This document shows positions 15,631 through 25,200 of a DNA stretch of 31,982 bases, one piece after another (position 1 is the first letter of the stretch; the number at the start of each line of letters is the position of its first letter). The translations under genes were made by a program, and so were the position numbers. This stretch comes from Pedobacter sp. UBA5917 (lineage in GTDB: Bacteria > Bacteroidota > Bacteroidia > Sphingobacteriales > Sphingobacteriaceae): assembly GCF_002432345.1 (NCBI RefSeq), contig NZ_DJDT01000133.1, forward strand, positions 1 through 31,982, read 5' to 3'. The notes under the pieces are model-generated. The model ran no database searches and had not been told where the DNA came from. It was given only the letters and a program-made list of their open reading frames with translations.

Positions 15631-17265
15631 ATGACATCAATACCAAATCAATCTAAAGGCCATCCTAAGGGTTTGTACGTATTATTTGCCACAGAAATGT
15701 GGGAGCGTTTCAACTACTACGGCATGCGGGCCATTCTGGTGCTGTTTATGACCAAGGCCCTGCTATTTGATAAAGCTTTCGCCTCTAACCTTTATGGTAG
15801 TTATACCGGATTGGTTTATTTAACGCCTTTAATCGGTGGTTACATTGCCGACCGTTACTGGGGAAATAAAAAATCGATCATTACCGGAGGATTGATGATG
15901 GCACTTGGTGAGTTTATCCTCTTTTTCTGTGCATCATTGTTCCACACCAATCAATCTTTATCCACTTTCCTATTTTTTACAGGACTTGGATTTATGATTG
16001 CCGGAAATGGTTTCTTTAAACCGAATATTTCTTCGTTGGTTGGTCAGTTATATCCAAAAGGTGATAAAAGAAGTGATGCCGCTTATACCATTTTTTATAT
16101 GGGTATAAATGTTGGTGGTGCATTAGGACCGATTGTATGTGGTTTTTTGGGTGAAACCGGAAATGTAATGGATTATAAATGGGCATTTTTTGCAGGTGGT
16201 ATCGCCATGCTTTTAGGTGTTTTGGTACAGATCTTTTTCCAGAAAAAATATGTGGTGGCACCCGATGGTAGAGAATTAGGCCTAGTACCCGAAGGAACCC
16301 CTAAAGCAGCTTTAAACCCTTTGGTTATCGGTATTGGTCTTGCCGCTTTTTCGGCTTTAATGATCGGTTTATTTTATATCGATGCAAAAGTATTCAGTTT
16401 TTTAACCTATTTATTGGTAGCATCGGTACTCTTTATTGCTTTTATCATTTTCACTAATAAAACCTTAAGCAATGTAGAAAAACAGCGCATAGGTGTAATT
16501 TTTATCGTTGCCTTTTTCGTCATCTTTTTCTGGAGCGCTTTCGAACAGGCAGGTGCTTCGTTAACATTCTTTGCTGCCGAACAAACGCAGCGGGATTTAG
16601 GTTTCATTACTGTACCTGCGAGTATTTTTGCTTCGTTAAACTCCATTTTCGTAGTATCGTTCGCACCGATTTTTGCCTGGTTATGGATTAAATTGGGTAA
16701 AAACGAACCTGCTTCGCCAACTAAAATGGCCCTGGGTTTATTTTTACTTGCATTGGGTTATTTATGGATTGCCTTTGGTGTAAAAGATGTAGCTTCATCA
16801 ACCAAGGTAAGCATGATGTGGTTAATCGGTATGTACGCCCTGCACACCTGTGGCGAGCTTTGCCTGTCGCCTATCGGTTTATCATTGGTTAATAAACTGG
16901 CTCCTTTAAAATTTGCTTCGCTGTTAATGGCCGTTTGGTTTTTGGCCAATGCCGCTGCCAACAAATTTGCAGGTATTTTAAGTAGTTTATACCCTCCGGG
17001 AACGGCCGAAATTAAACAGGCGGCCGATGCAGGAATTAACCTTCAGCCCATTTTATCGAAAACGGTTACGCCAAGTGCAGCAGAACTTGCAAAATTGAAA
17101 GATTTAAAAATTCCTTTCGAATATCAGTCTATTTTGGGCATCCAGATCAATTCGCTTTACGAATTTTTCATGATGTTTGTGGTAATGGCCGGAATTGCAT
17201 CTTTAATATTATTCGCTATTACGAAAAAGCTGCAAAAAATGATGCACCAGGATATTTTAGATTAA
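15631..17265 (+). CDS. POT-family proton-coupled peptide transporter, copy 2
   Basis: A 544-residue POT transporter with the full set of family marks: ExxER at Glu22, Glu25, Arg26 (EMWERFNYYGMRAI), signature GGYIADRYWGNKKSIITGG, GNGFFKPNISSLVG, FYMGINVGG, and FWSAFEQAGASLTFFA in TM7. It starts 38 bases after copy 1 ends, with no terminator between, so the two are probably co-transcribed. Near the C-terminus is a soluble loop (about 455-500, SSLYPPGTAEIKQAADAGIN) before the last TM segment; the POT family varies there. Substrate preference among peptides cannot be read from sequence. Confidence 0.93.
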   Translation: MTSIPNQSKGHPKGLYVLFATEMWERFNYYGMRAILVLFMTKALLFDKAFASNLYGSYTGLVYLTPLIGGYIADRYWGNKKSIITGGLMMALGEFILFFCASLFHTNQSLSTFLFFTGLGFMIAGNGFFKPNISSLVGQLYPKGDKRSDAAYTIFYMGINVGGALGPIVCGFLGETGNVMDYKWAFFAGGIAMLLGVLVQIFFQKKYVVAPDGRELGLVPEGTPKAALNPLVIGIGLAAFSALMIGLFYIDAKVFSFLTYLLVASVLFIAFIIFTNKTLSNVEKQRIGVIFIVAFFVIFFWSAFEQAGASLTFFAAEQTQRDLGFITVPASIFASLNSIFVVSFAPIFAWLWIKLGKNEPASPTKMALGLFLLALGYLWIAFGVKDVASSTKVSMMWLIGMYALHTCGELCLSPIGLSLVNKLAPLKFASLLMAVWFLANAAANKFAGILSSLYPPGTAEIKQAADAGINLQPILSKTVTPSAAELAKLKDLKIPFEYQSILGIQINSLYEFFMMFVVMAGIASLILFAITKKLQKMMHQDILD

Positions 17266-17285
17266 TTTAAAACACAACAACATAG

Positions 17286-17315
17286 AAAGCCCGGCTCCGA
17301 TCGGGCTTTTAATTT
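17286..17315 (+). terminator. Intrinsic terminator between POT copies 2 and 3
   Basis: Stem AAAGCCCG/CGGGCTTT (17286-17293 with 17302-17309), an 8-base loop, then TTTTAATTTTT. It is 20 bases after the copy-2 stop and leaves only about 15 bases before the copy-3 ATG. Confidence 0.75.
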
Positions 17316-17329
17316 TTAAACCAATTTCA

Positions 17330-18811
17330 ATGGAAAAAACAGTTTCAATAGAACAGATACAGAATTTTGAGGGAAAATATCCAAAACAGCTCTGGCATCT
17401 GTCGCTGGTAGAAATGTGGGAGCGTTTCTGTTTTTATGGCATGCGTGGTGTACTGGCCTTTTTTATGGTAGACCAATTGGGTTTGAGCGATCAGAAATCG
17501 AACCTGCAATATGGTGCCATCCAGGCTTTTGTATATGCATTTACCTTTATCGGGGGTATCTTTGCCGATAAGGTTCTGGGTTTCAGAAAATCACTGTTTT
17601 GGGGCGGTTCATTAATGATTATCGGTAATCTTGTACTGGCTTTTTCGCCACACGATCTGTTTTATGTTGGTATTACCTTATCCATTATAGGCACAGGCTT
17701 TTTCAAACCCAATGTATCATCGATGGTGGGCGAACTCTACCACGAAAAAGATAACAGAAGGGATGCCGGCTACGGACTTTTTTATGCAGGTATTAACGTG
17801 GGCGGCTTATTAGGCGGTGCCATGTGCATTTACCTGGGCAAATATTACAACTGGCATTTATGTTTCTTATCTGCGGCCCTGGTAATGATGTTTGGTTTGG
17901 GAACATTTATTTTCACCAAAAAGCATTTGGGCCCGATCGGAAATTCTCCATTATTACATCTCAAAAAATCAAAGCAAAAAATATCTGAGATTGCCGTTTA
18001 CGCAGGCTCAATCGTGTGTATCCCATTGATTTATATCATGGTAAAAAATACCGCTTTTACCGATTATTTCATGTATACGATCGGTGTTGTAGCCATGATT
18101 TATTTCCTGTACGAAACGTTTAGCATAAATGACAAAAAAGCACAGCATAAATTACTCGCTGCTTTTGTCTTTATCTTTTGCTATTTCATTTTCATGGCCA
18201 TATCCGAGCAAAGTGGTGGTTCATTATCATTGTTTGCCAAAGATAACCTCGACCATAAAATCCTCTTTTTCAATATCGATCCGAATGTGGTTAACAACAG
18301 TGCCAATTCATTTTTCGTGATTGTTTTTAGCCCTATCGTAGGTATTTTATGGTTAGGCCTTTACAAGCGCAAAATTGAGCCGAACACTGTGGTAAAATTT
18401 GGTATCGGTTTCCTTTTACTGGCATTGAGCTTTTATGTTTTTTATGCCACCAGGTTCTTCGCCAACGTACAGGGCATTAGCTCATTAAATGTATTCACCT
18501 TTGCTTATTTGCTGTTAACCCTGGGCGAACTCTGTCTTGGCCCTATCGGGATGTCGATTATTACCAAGCTTTCGCCAAAGAAAATGTTCGGTATGATGAT
18601 GGGACTCTGGTTCTTATCGAGCGCTTTCGGGCAGTTGGCTGCCGGTAAATTGGGTGCAGAAATGTCGAGTATTGATAACGCCTCGTTAACCACTAAATTA
18701 ATGGCTTATACCGAAGGTTATAAGGCATTGGCGCTGTACTCTTTAGTTGCAGGTTTGGCACTAATCCTGTTTTCGCAATTGGTTAAGCGGTTGATGCAGG
18801 AAGTAAGGTAA
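17330..18811 (+). CDS. POT-family proton-coupled peptide transporter, copy 3
   Basis: A 493-residue POT transporter, shorter than copies 1 and 2 because it lacks their extra loops. The N-terminal motif is Glu28, Glu31, Arg32 in EMWERFCFYGMRG. The signature region is GGIFADKVLGFRKSLFWGG (Lys in place of the usual Arg of ADR), followed by GTGFFKPNVSSMVGE, FYAGINVGG, and ISEQSGGSLSLFAKD in TM7. Its divergence from copies 1 and 2 suggests a different peptide preference and an older duplication. It follows a terminator with no space for a promoter in between, so it probably depends on read-through from copy 2. Confidence 0.92.
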   Translation: MEKTVSIEQIQNFEGKYPKQLWHLSLVEMWERFCFYGMRGVLAFFMVDQLGLSDQKSNLQYGAIQAFVYAFTFIGGIFADKVLGFRKSLFWGGSLMIIGNLVLAFSPHDLFYVGITLSIIGTGFFKPNVSSMVGELYHEKDNRRDAGYGLFYAGINVGGLLGGAMCIYLGKYYNWHLCFLSAALVMMFGLGTFIFTKKHLGPIGNSPLLHLKKSKQKISEIAVYAGSIVCIPLIYIMVKNTAFTDYFMYTIGVVAMIYFLYETFSINDKKAQHKLLAAFVFIFCYFIFMAISEQSGGSLSLFAKDNLDHKILFFNIDPNVVNNSANSFFVIVFSPIVGILWLGLYKRKIEPNTVVKFGIGFLLLALSFYVFYATRFFANVQGISSLNVFTFAYLLLTLGELCLGPIGMSIITKLSPKKMFGMMMGLWFLSSAFGQLAAGKLGAEMSSIDNASLTTKLMAYTEGYKALALYSLVAGLALILFSQLVKRLMQEVR

Positions 18812-18821
18812 TCCATTTATT

Positions 18822-18847
18822 GTCATTCTGAATGAAATGAAGAATCT
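18822..18847 (+). repeat. Dispersed intergenic repeat, GTCATTCTGAA...GAAGAATCT type
   Basis: GTCATTCTGAA-N6-GAAGAATCT. The same 26-base word, differing only in the central six bases, occurs inverted at 26921-26946 and 27125-27150. The stretch 18812-19355 contains no gene, only this and the two palindromic copies below, plus an unidentified GC-rich part at 19000-19080. Confidence 0.6.
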
Positions 18848-18943
18848 TTGTGCTGTGAGATGTTACCATCCGACAGATTTACCTCGGTTTTTAAGGATCC
18901 CAGCTCAGGCTGATATTTTTTGTTGTTGAGAGATGTATAAAAA

Positions 18944-18968
18944 GATCCTGAAACAAGTTCAGGATGAC
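18944..18968. repeat. GATCCTGAA-N5-TTCAGGATGAC palindromic repeat, copy 1
   Basis: Arms ATCCTGAA/TTCAGGAT pair around ACAAG, with TGAC trailing. Two further copies (19170-19194, 22114-22138) have ATAAA in the centre. Confidence 0.7.
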
Positions 18969-19169
18969 GATTACTAGTTGAAAATGAAAGTGCAGTAGTT
19001 CTTGGAGGCCTGCAGTCCCGCCATTCGCTATAGCCCCTTTTTTCAATCGGGGGCTGCCGCTACTGTCGGGTTTAGGAACAAGGGTTTTCGGCCCTGAAAA
19101 GAGCCTCTGTGGCGATCTGCGAAATTAGCGGGAAAATATTTGGGCGCTTGGATAAAAGGCAAATAAAAA

Positions 19170-19194
19170 GATCCTGAAATAAATTCAGGATGAC
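19170..19194. repeat. GATCCTGAA-N5-TTCAGGATGAC palindromic repeat, copy 2
   Basis: The same 25-base unit with centre ATAAA, followed by GACATCGCG. A partial GGATGAC tail recurs at 19209-19215. Confidence 0.7.
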
Positions 19195-19277
19195 GACATC
19201 GCGTATAAGGATGACGAAATGCGGAGACGAATCCTCTCGAATTAATGAAAATTCATGATGATTTCACATTAAATATT

Positions 19278-19285
19278 TACTTTCG
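19278..19285 (+). promoter_or_regulatory. Candidate -7 box upstream of the GT2 gene
   Basis: TACTTTCG matches TAnnTTTG at seven of eight positions, 70 bases before the GTG start. No clear TTG is found at the -33 position. Confidence 0.35.
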
Positions 19286-19355
19286 CAGTTTGAAAGCAAA
19301 ATGTAGTGCATCATACAATTACCAAAAGCTTACTTTATAAAAAACCAAAACAAAC

Positions 19356-20090
19356 GTGTCAGATAGTTTAGTCATTATACCCACCTACAACGAGAAGGAA
19401 AATATCGAAAGGATCATTAGAAAGGTTTTTTCTTTAACCCAACCTTTTCATGTCTTAATTATCGACGATGGTTCTCCGGATGGAACCGCCGAGATTGTAA
19501 AATCGTTACAGGGCGAATACGACGGGCATTTATTTATCGAAGAACGTGCAGGTAAACAAGGTTTGGGTACGGCTTATATTTATGGCTTTAACTGGGCCTT
19601 ACAAAGAAAATACGATTACATTTTCGAGATGGATGCCGATTTTTCCCACAATCCAGATGATTTGGCAAGATTACGCGAAGCATGTATTAATGGAGCCGAT
19701 GTGGCCATTGGTTCGCGATATGTAAAAGGTGTTAATGTGGTAAACTGGCCAATGGGCAGGGTTTTAATGTCGTACTTTGCTTCGATGTATGTGCGTTTTA
19801 TCACCAGGATCAATATTCAGGATGCCACTGCAGGTTTTAAATGTTACCGCAGAATCGTGCTGGAAACCATTCCATTGAATAAGATCAAATTTGTAGGTTA
19901 TGCCTTTCAGATCGAAATGAAATTTACTGCCATTAAGTTTGGCTTTAAAGTGGTAGAAGTTCCCATCATTTTCACCGATCGCACCGAAGGTACCTCAAAA
20001 ATGAGCACCCGTATTTTTAGGGAAGCGTTTTTAGGTGTAATCCAGATGAAAGTTTCGAGTTGGTTCAGGGATTATAGTCGGAAAGATTAA
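19356..20090 (+). CDS. Polyprenol-phosphate mannosyltransferase-like GT2 (Dpm1-type)
   Basis: A 244-residue family 2 glycosyltransferase with no C-terminal TM domain, the size of Dpm1-type enzymes that make polyprenyl-phosphate-mannose from GDP-mannose. Motifs in order: VIIPTYNEKENI at the N-terminus, IIDDGSPDGTAEIV, EMDADFSHNPDDL with the metal-binding DAD, AIGSRYVKG, and the family's late motif FTDRTEGTSKMS. Translation starts at GTG 19356; the protein begins MSDSLVIIPTYNE, which fits the family, and no ATG is available. The gene stands alone. The product could feed O-mannosylation or lipid modification of exported proteins; the donor sugar is inferred. Confidence 0.88.
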   Translation: MSDSLVIIPTYNEKENIERIIRKVFSLTQPFHVLIIDDGSPDGTAEIVKSLQGEYDGHLFIEERAGKQGLGTAYIYGFNWALQRKYDYIFEMDADFSHNPDDLARLREACINGADVAIGSRYVKGVNVVNWPMGRVLMSYFASMYVRFITRINIQDATAGFKCYRRIVLETIPLNKIKFVGYAFQIEMKFTAIKFGFKVVEVPIIFTDRTEGTSKMSTRIFREAFLGVIQMKVSSWFRDYSRKD

Positions 20091-20116
20091 GTCCGAAGCC
20101 GTAGTTTTAGTTCAAA

Positions 20117-20176
20117 GTTTATGGCGTATTGTTCATAGTTTAATGGCTCATGGTTGATGGCTTATAGCTGGTAAAC
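20117..20176. repeat. Degenerate short tandem repeat (TTCATRGTTTATGGCT-like)
   Basis: Imperfect repetition of a TTCATAGTTTAATGGCTCATGG-like motif between convergent genes. The rest of 20091-20311 shows no gene or clear terminator. Confidence 0.35.
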
Positions 20177-20311
20177 CTGACTCATAAGACGTTAAGAGCT
20201 GTCTGCGATAATGATATTTGGCCATTTTAGGCTATCTGGCCATGAATCATCAACCACCATACCATCAAACCAATATTTCCCCGACTCAAGACTGGAGACT
20301 AAAAACTCAAT

Positions 20312-20821
20312 TCAAGATTTACCCTGCGATTCCCTTATCATCGCTCCAAAATCCTGTCCTTTATCCATTGCTTTAACCGTCATTACAATTCTTTTGGTGC
20401 GTGTGGCTTCGGTTTTGGCCTGATTGATCCAGTTGATATAGTAGTTTTGATGTGATTTAGGCTGTTTTAAGAAATTCTGTATCAGGTGCTCTTCTTCCGA
20501 AAGGCAGATTTCCAGATCTTCGGGCATTTCGATTTTAAAATCTTTATCTTCCTCTAAATAAAGTTCGATGTTTGCCCCTGCCTCTTTTTTCAGTTTTTTA
20601 CGGAGCTCGCCTTTTAAGGCAATAATAAAATCGCCCTCACCCATCGGGATGGTTGCCAATCCGGCTACTTCGAGCTGGTCTATTTTTCCTTTTACCCTAA
20701 AACTCTTTTTACAACCGGCTTTAATTTCATTGGCCAAAGCTGCTGGGATAAATACATAACTCCAGCCGGTTTTTTCGCCCATGGTTTCGAAACGTTCTAT
20801 CTCTGCTTTAAAGTGGATCAT
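20312..20821 (-). CDS. DUF1905 / YdeI-OmdA-like protein
   Basis: A 169-residue soluble protein. The N-terminal half is a small beta-barrel domain of DUF1905 type (FKAEIERFETMGEKTGWSYV, FRVKGKIDQLEVAGLATIPM, GDFIIALKGELRKKL). The C-terminal half matches the YdeI/OmdA (bacteriocin-protection-like) module: EDLEICLSEEEHLIQNFL, HQNYYINWINQAKTEATRTKRI. The fusion of the two is a common family form. Its biochemical role is unknown; the bacteriocin-protection label comes from remote family members. The ATG at 20821 lies three bases after the fic stop, so the two genes are one operon, with fic first and DUF1905 translated second. Confidence 0.8.
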   Translation of the reverse strand: MIHFKAEIERFETMGEKTGWSYVFIPAALANEIKAGCKKSFRVKGKIDQLEVAGLATIPMGEGDFIIALKGELRKKLKKEAGANIELYLEEDKDFKIEMPEDLEICLSEEEHLIQNFLKQPKSHQNYYINWINQAKTEATRTKRIVMTVKAMDKGQDFGAMIRESQGKS

Positions 20822-20824
20822 GGT

Positions 20825-21931
20825 TTAAAATTCTTTGATTTTATAATGAACATTTCTCCCGGCACCAAATGCAACTAAAATGCCCAAACTTTCTAATTCG
20901 TGTAAATCTCTCGTGGCAGTTGCTTTTGAAATTTTAGTTAGTGAAATATATTTTTTAGCTGTCATTCCCCCTTCAAAGCCATCTAAACCAAAGCTATACA
21001 TTTTCTGTAGTACTTTCTTTTGCCTATCATTTAGCTTTTCCTTAAACAAATCGAAAACTTTGATTTTACGGAGCGTGAAATCAATCGTTTGTTTTGCATC
21101 AAGCTGTGCCTGTAAGGCAATATCTACAAAATACTTTAACCATTCAGAAATTTCATTGCTTCTTTGAGCAGCTTTTAAAGCTTGATAATATGCCGCTTTA
21201 TTACTTTCAATAATTTTAGATAAACTAAGCATTACCGGTCTTCCCAATGTTTGAGAAATCGCTTTTTCGGCGATTGCCCTACCAATACGGCCATTTCCAT
21301 CTTCAAAAGGATGGATTGTTTCGAAATATAAATGCGCAATTGCCGCCCTTATCAAAGGATCTTTAATTTCTTTAGCCCCTCGTGGCTTAGTTTCGTTAAA
21401 CCAGGTAATAAAAGCATTCATTTCGCCTACAACACGATTTGATGGTGGAGCTTCAAAATGAATCTCTTCTTTTCCTAAGCTCCCCGATACAACCTGCATT
21501 GGATTATTCCCCTCTCGCCAGCCCCCTACATTTATATGTTTACTTCCTGCGAACAAATAATTATGCCAGTTCCGCAAAGTTTCTTTGCTCAACACATCAG
21601 AAAAGGTATTTCTAACATCGATCATTAAATCAGCAATTCCGGATGCCCGTTTATCCTTAATAATATCAGGTGTTTTGTTAAGTCCTAAATTATTTTTGAT
21701 TGAAGACATTACATCTTTTCTACTTAAAAACTCTCCTTCAATTTCGGAAGTCTTTATTGCTTCCGACAATATCATTTCCAATAATGTTTCTTGCCTGATT
21801 TCTTCCGGTAACGACTTTAATAAGGCATTTACTTCTCCTGTTTCCTGAGCAAAATCATAAAGAAAATGTTCAATTTCTTTGGTAGAAAAAGTAAAATCCG
21901 GCCAGTTTGAAAGTTCCCAATTATATTGCAT
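20825..21931 (-). CDS. Fic-domain protein (AMPylase, class II with N-terminal inhibitory helix)
   Basis: A 368-residue Fic protein. The N-terminal DUF4172-like part contains the inhibitory motif (S/T)xxxE(G/N) as TSEIEG (Thr61 to Gly66), which marks a class II, self-inhibited Fic. The active-site motif is complete: HPFEDGNGRIGR with catalytic His207. The last 80 residues (from KVFDLFKEKLNDRQKK to GRNVHYKIKEF) look like a winged helix-turn-helix. Such proteins transfer AMP from ATP to hydroxyl groups of target proteins; no target can be named. The start codon lies inside one of two matching palindromes, which suggests that the winged-helix part represses its own gene. An in-frame stop at 21944-21946 rules out an earlier start. 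Confidence 0.9.
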   Translation of the reverse strand: MQYNWELSNWPDFTFSTKEIEHFLYDFAQETGEVNALLKSLPEEIRQETLLEMILSEAIKTSEIEGEFLSRKDVMSSIKNNLGLNKTPDIIKDKRASGIADLMIDVRNTFSDVLSKETLRNWHNYLFAGSKHINVGGWREGNNPMQVVSGSLGKEEIHFEAPPSNRVVGEMNAFITWFNETKPRGAKEIKDPLIRAAIAHLYFETIHPFEDGNGRIGRAIAEKAISQTLGRPVMLSLSKIIESNKAAYYQALKAAQRSNEISEWLKYFVDIALQAQLDAKQTIDFTLRKIKVFDLFKEKLNDRQKKVLQKMYSFGLDGFEGGMTAKKYISLTKISKATATRDLHELESLGILVAFGAGRNVHYKIKEF

Positions 21932-22006
21932 GAGCCGAATATACTATTTAATCGGCTCAAAAAAAAGCCATTTCATGAGCCGATTAGCAAAATTAATCGG
22001 CTCATG
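21931..22006 (-). promoter_or_regulatory. Two matched 29-bp palindromes over the fic start (candidate operator pair)
   Basis: Site 1 (21931-21959) and site 2 (21976-22004) both read TGAGCCGA-N13-TCGGCTCA. They begin exactly 45 bp apart. Site 2 extends to 13-bp arms (21974-21986 with 21994-22006). Site 1 includes the fic start codon in its proximal arm. The spacers differ, so the arms are what is conserved. Four half-sites with equal geometry suggest a dimeric regulator bound twice; Fic itself is the first candidate. Confidence 0.75.
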
Positions 22007-22113
22007 GGTTAATTATATTAACTGTTACAGGTTTATTTTCGGATAAAAAGATCCTTGGTTATCGATTAAAAATCGGTACGGGTTACGCTCAGAATGACAA
22101 AAAAAGCATGATG

Positions 22114-22138
22114 GATCCTGAAATAAATTCAGGATGAC
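22114..22138. repeat. GATCCTGAA-N5-TTCAGGATGAC palindromic repeat, copy 3
   Basis: Identical to copy 2 (19170-19194) over 25 bases. A partial CTCAGAATGAC precedes it at 22088-22098. The stretch 22007-22220 otherwise shows no gene. Confidence 0.7.
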
Positions 22139-22220
22139 GGCACGCGGATAGCACTACCGAAATCACAGAACTAAAAAGGCCTTCTCTCAATGACGACTTT
22201 TCGCGGATGACAGGCTCGAG

Positions 22221-25200
22221 CTAAACCGCCACCGGGTTCATCTGGATATCCAGTTTAGCGAACTTTAATACCTCAATGCTCTGGAAGCCGAAATCTTCGA
22301 CCACTTTACCTAAAATAAGGTAACAGCCTTTCCCTTTAAAAGGATACATGGGTGTGGTGTTCGGAAAATGCGTGGTATCAAAGAAATCGCCGTTGGCATC
22401 TAAAAAAGTACCGAACCACATTTTGGTATTTTTAATGGTATGCACCGTTTTTTCGCATACATAATTTCCTACCATCCTCACTGTTTTACCTAAATGTTTA
22501 TGCAGATCGGCCGTCATTACATCGCCACGGTAAGGTGTTTTCAAAAAATCGAACATTTTATAATTAAGCGGATAACCGAGTAATTCCAATTCTGTATAAG
22601 CATTTTCGAGTGCAGAATCGGCGAGTTCGGGGAGCTGATAGGTTTTATAACCCAATTTAAATAGTTCGGCATGGTTTACCTGTTTCTGTTTAAAACCAAG
22701 ATAGTTGTGCACATCCCAAAGCAGGGTTTTGCGGTCTTTACGGGTAAAACGCAATGCACCTAAACGGATTAGGATAATGGCCTGTTCGAGCGAAATACAG
22801 CTGCGTTTTACAAAATCTTCGAGGTCGGCATACGGACCGTTTGTCCTGCGTTCGCGTGGGATGTTTTTAATGTTTTTTTCTTCCAGTCCCTGAATACCGA
22901 TAAAACCCAGGTAAGCGTCGTCGCCATTGATGTTCACCACTTCATCGCTACGGTTAACACAGGGCAGGTGCACCCTTGCCCCTGTTTTCTGCAGTTCGTG
23001 TACATATACCCATCTGCTGTAAAAACCGCCATAATTATTGAGTACGGCCACCATAAATTCCATAGGAAAATATGTTTTTAAGTAGAGACTCTGATAACTT
23101 TCTACCGCAAAAGAAGCCGAATGTGCCTTAGAGAAGCTGTAACCTGCAAAAGATGAAATCTGCCGCCATACTTCGTTAACCAGTTCTTCGGAGTGCCCCT
23201 GATTCCTTGCCGAAACCTTAAATTTGTTCACCAGCTCATCAAAAGCGAGTTTAGAACGGTATTTACCGCTCATTGCCTTACGCAGAATATCGGCATCGGC
23301 CAGATCGAGGCCGGCAAAATGATGGCATACTTTGATCACATCTTCCTGATAAACCATTACACCATAGGTTTCGCTCAGCCGCTCTTTCATTACCTCGCAG
23401 AGATAAACCACTTTATCGGGTGCATGGTAACGTTCGATGTAGGATTTCATCATGCCCGAACTGGCCACACCCGGACGGATAATAGAACTGGCAGCCACAA
23501 GGGTAAGGTAATTATCACATTTCAGTTTTTTGAGCAGTTGCCGCATGGCCGGCGATTCGATATAAAAACACCCGATGGGCTGCCCTTCTTTAAGGATTCC
23601 ATTCAGTTTTTGATCGGCTTTAAAAGTTTTAAAATCGTGGATATCGATATCCCTTCCCTTGTTCTTTTTAATAAGCTGCACGGCTTCGCGGATATGCCCA
23701 ATGCCCCGCTGACTCAAAATATCGAATTTCTCATAACCAATGGCCTCGGCTTCGTACATATCCCACTGCACCGTGGCGAAACCTTTTGGCGGCATATCCA
23801 GTGCGGTATAATAGGTGATCGGTTCTTCAGAGATCAGAATCCCCCCTGCATGGATAGAGCGTTGATTGGGCATACCCTTCATATAGTGGTATACGGCCAA
23901 TAATTTCTGGTAAGTGGCATTTTCCGAATTCTCCCGTTCTTTGGTGGGATCAGTAAAACTATCTATCTCTTCTTTTGGCAAACCCAATACCTTGCCAATC
24001 TCCCTAATAATTGCACGGTCTTTAAAGGTGCTCATGGTGCCTAAAAAAGCTACGTGCCATTTGGGATAGCGGTTAAAAATATATTGTTGTATCGTTTCTC
24101 TTTCATCCCATGAAAAATCGATATCGAAATCGGGCGGACTGGTTCTTTTTTCATGTAAAAAACGTTCGAAATACAAATCGAGGTCAATCGGATCTACATC
24201 AGTAATGCGCAAACAATAAGCTACAATACTATTTGCACCAGAGCCACGGCCTACATGATAAAAGCCACATTTATTCATTGCATAACGTACAATATCGAAA
24301 GTGATTAGAAAATAAGCGCAGAAGTTTTTAAACTCGATAATCCGCAGTTCTTTTTCCAAACGCGCCATGGCTTCTTTATTATTTTCTCCATAACGGTATT
24401 TCAGTCCTACTGTTGCCAACCTTCGAAGCATTTTTTTATCACCTTCCAAGCCTGTTTTGGTATAATAAAACTTGTTTTTTGAAGAAGGTGCAGGTCCATC
24501 TTCGAAATAAACACTTAAATCGCAACTGTTCAGCAATTTCTGCGTATTCTGTACAATAAAGGGATACTGTTCAAACTGCTGTGTAAGCTGTTCTTCGGGT
24601 ATCAGAAATTCATCGGGTTCACATTTATATTCGTCGGGTACTTTACTTAAAAGGGTATTCAGTTCTATTGCCCTTAAATATCCGTGCAACCGATAGGTAA
24701 TTTTATCCTCTACGGTTACAGGATGCCACACCAACAGCTTTTCCTTCTGTTTTAAAAGCGGATTTTTATACAAAAGATTAAGCTGTTTGGCACTTACACC
24801 TACATATTCGTTTGCTTTTAATATCTGATTAAAAGTTTTTTGAAAAGGATAAATGATGTACACATTTTCCATCTCGGGCGGAAGCTCCGGCAGCGGAATA
24901 TTATAAATGTTATGGTGACTTAAAAACTCATTAAGCTCGCGCATGCCTTCTTTATTTTTGGCAATCCCTACATATAAAAGCCTGTTATCGATCCTGAATT
25001 CGATACCTGCTACAGGTTTAATCTGGTAAGGGATGTTGCCCCTGTGTATCTCGTCGGCCTCTTTGGCGATGCCCTGTTTGTAGCACTCGCGGACAAATTC
25101 GACTGCCCCGGTTGAATTATTGATATCGGTAAGCACCATTTGATGGATACCCAAATGCCTTGCAGTAGCAATAAGCTGGTTAATGCTTTGCGTACCATAT

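Noticed and set aside
21944..21976. A ten-residue leader-like ORF (MKWLFFEPIK) on the minus strand just before fic
   Set aside because: It is formed by the arms of the palindromes and an A-tract, has no clear ribosome binding site, and there is no attenuator structure to go with it.
23193..23903. A 236-codon open frame on the + strand
   Set aside because: It lies wholly opposite the DnaE-like gene, whose motifs are clear. The + frame has no recognisable domain and looks like a by-product of the codon use on the other strand.
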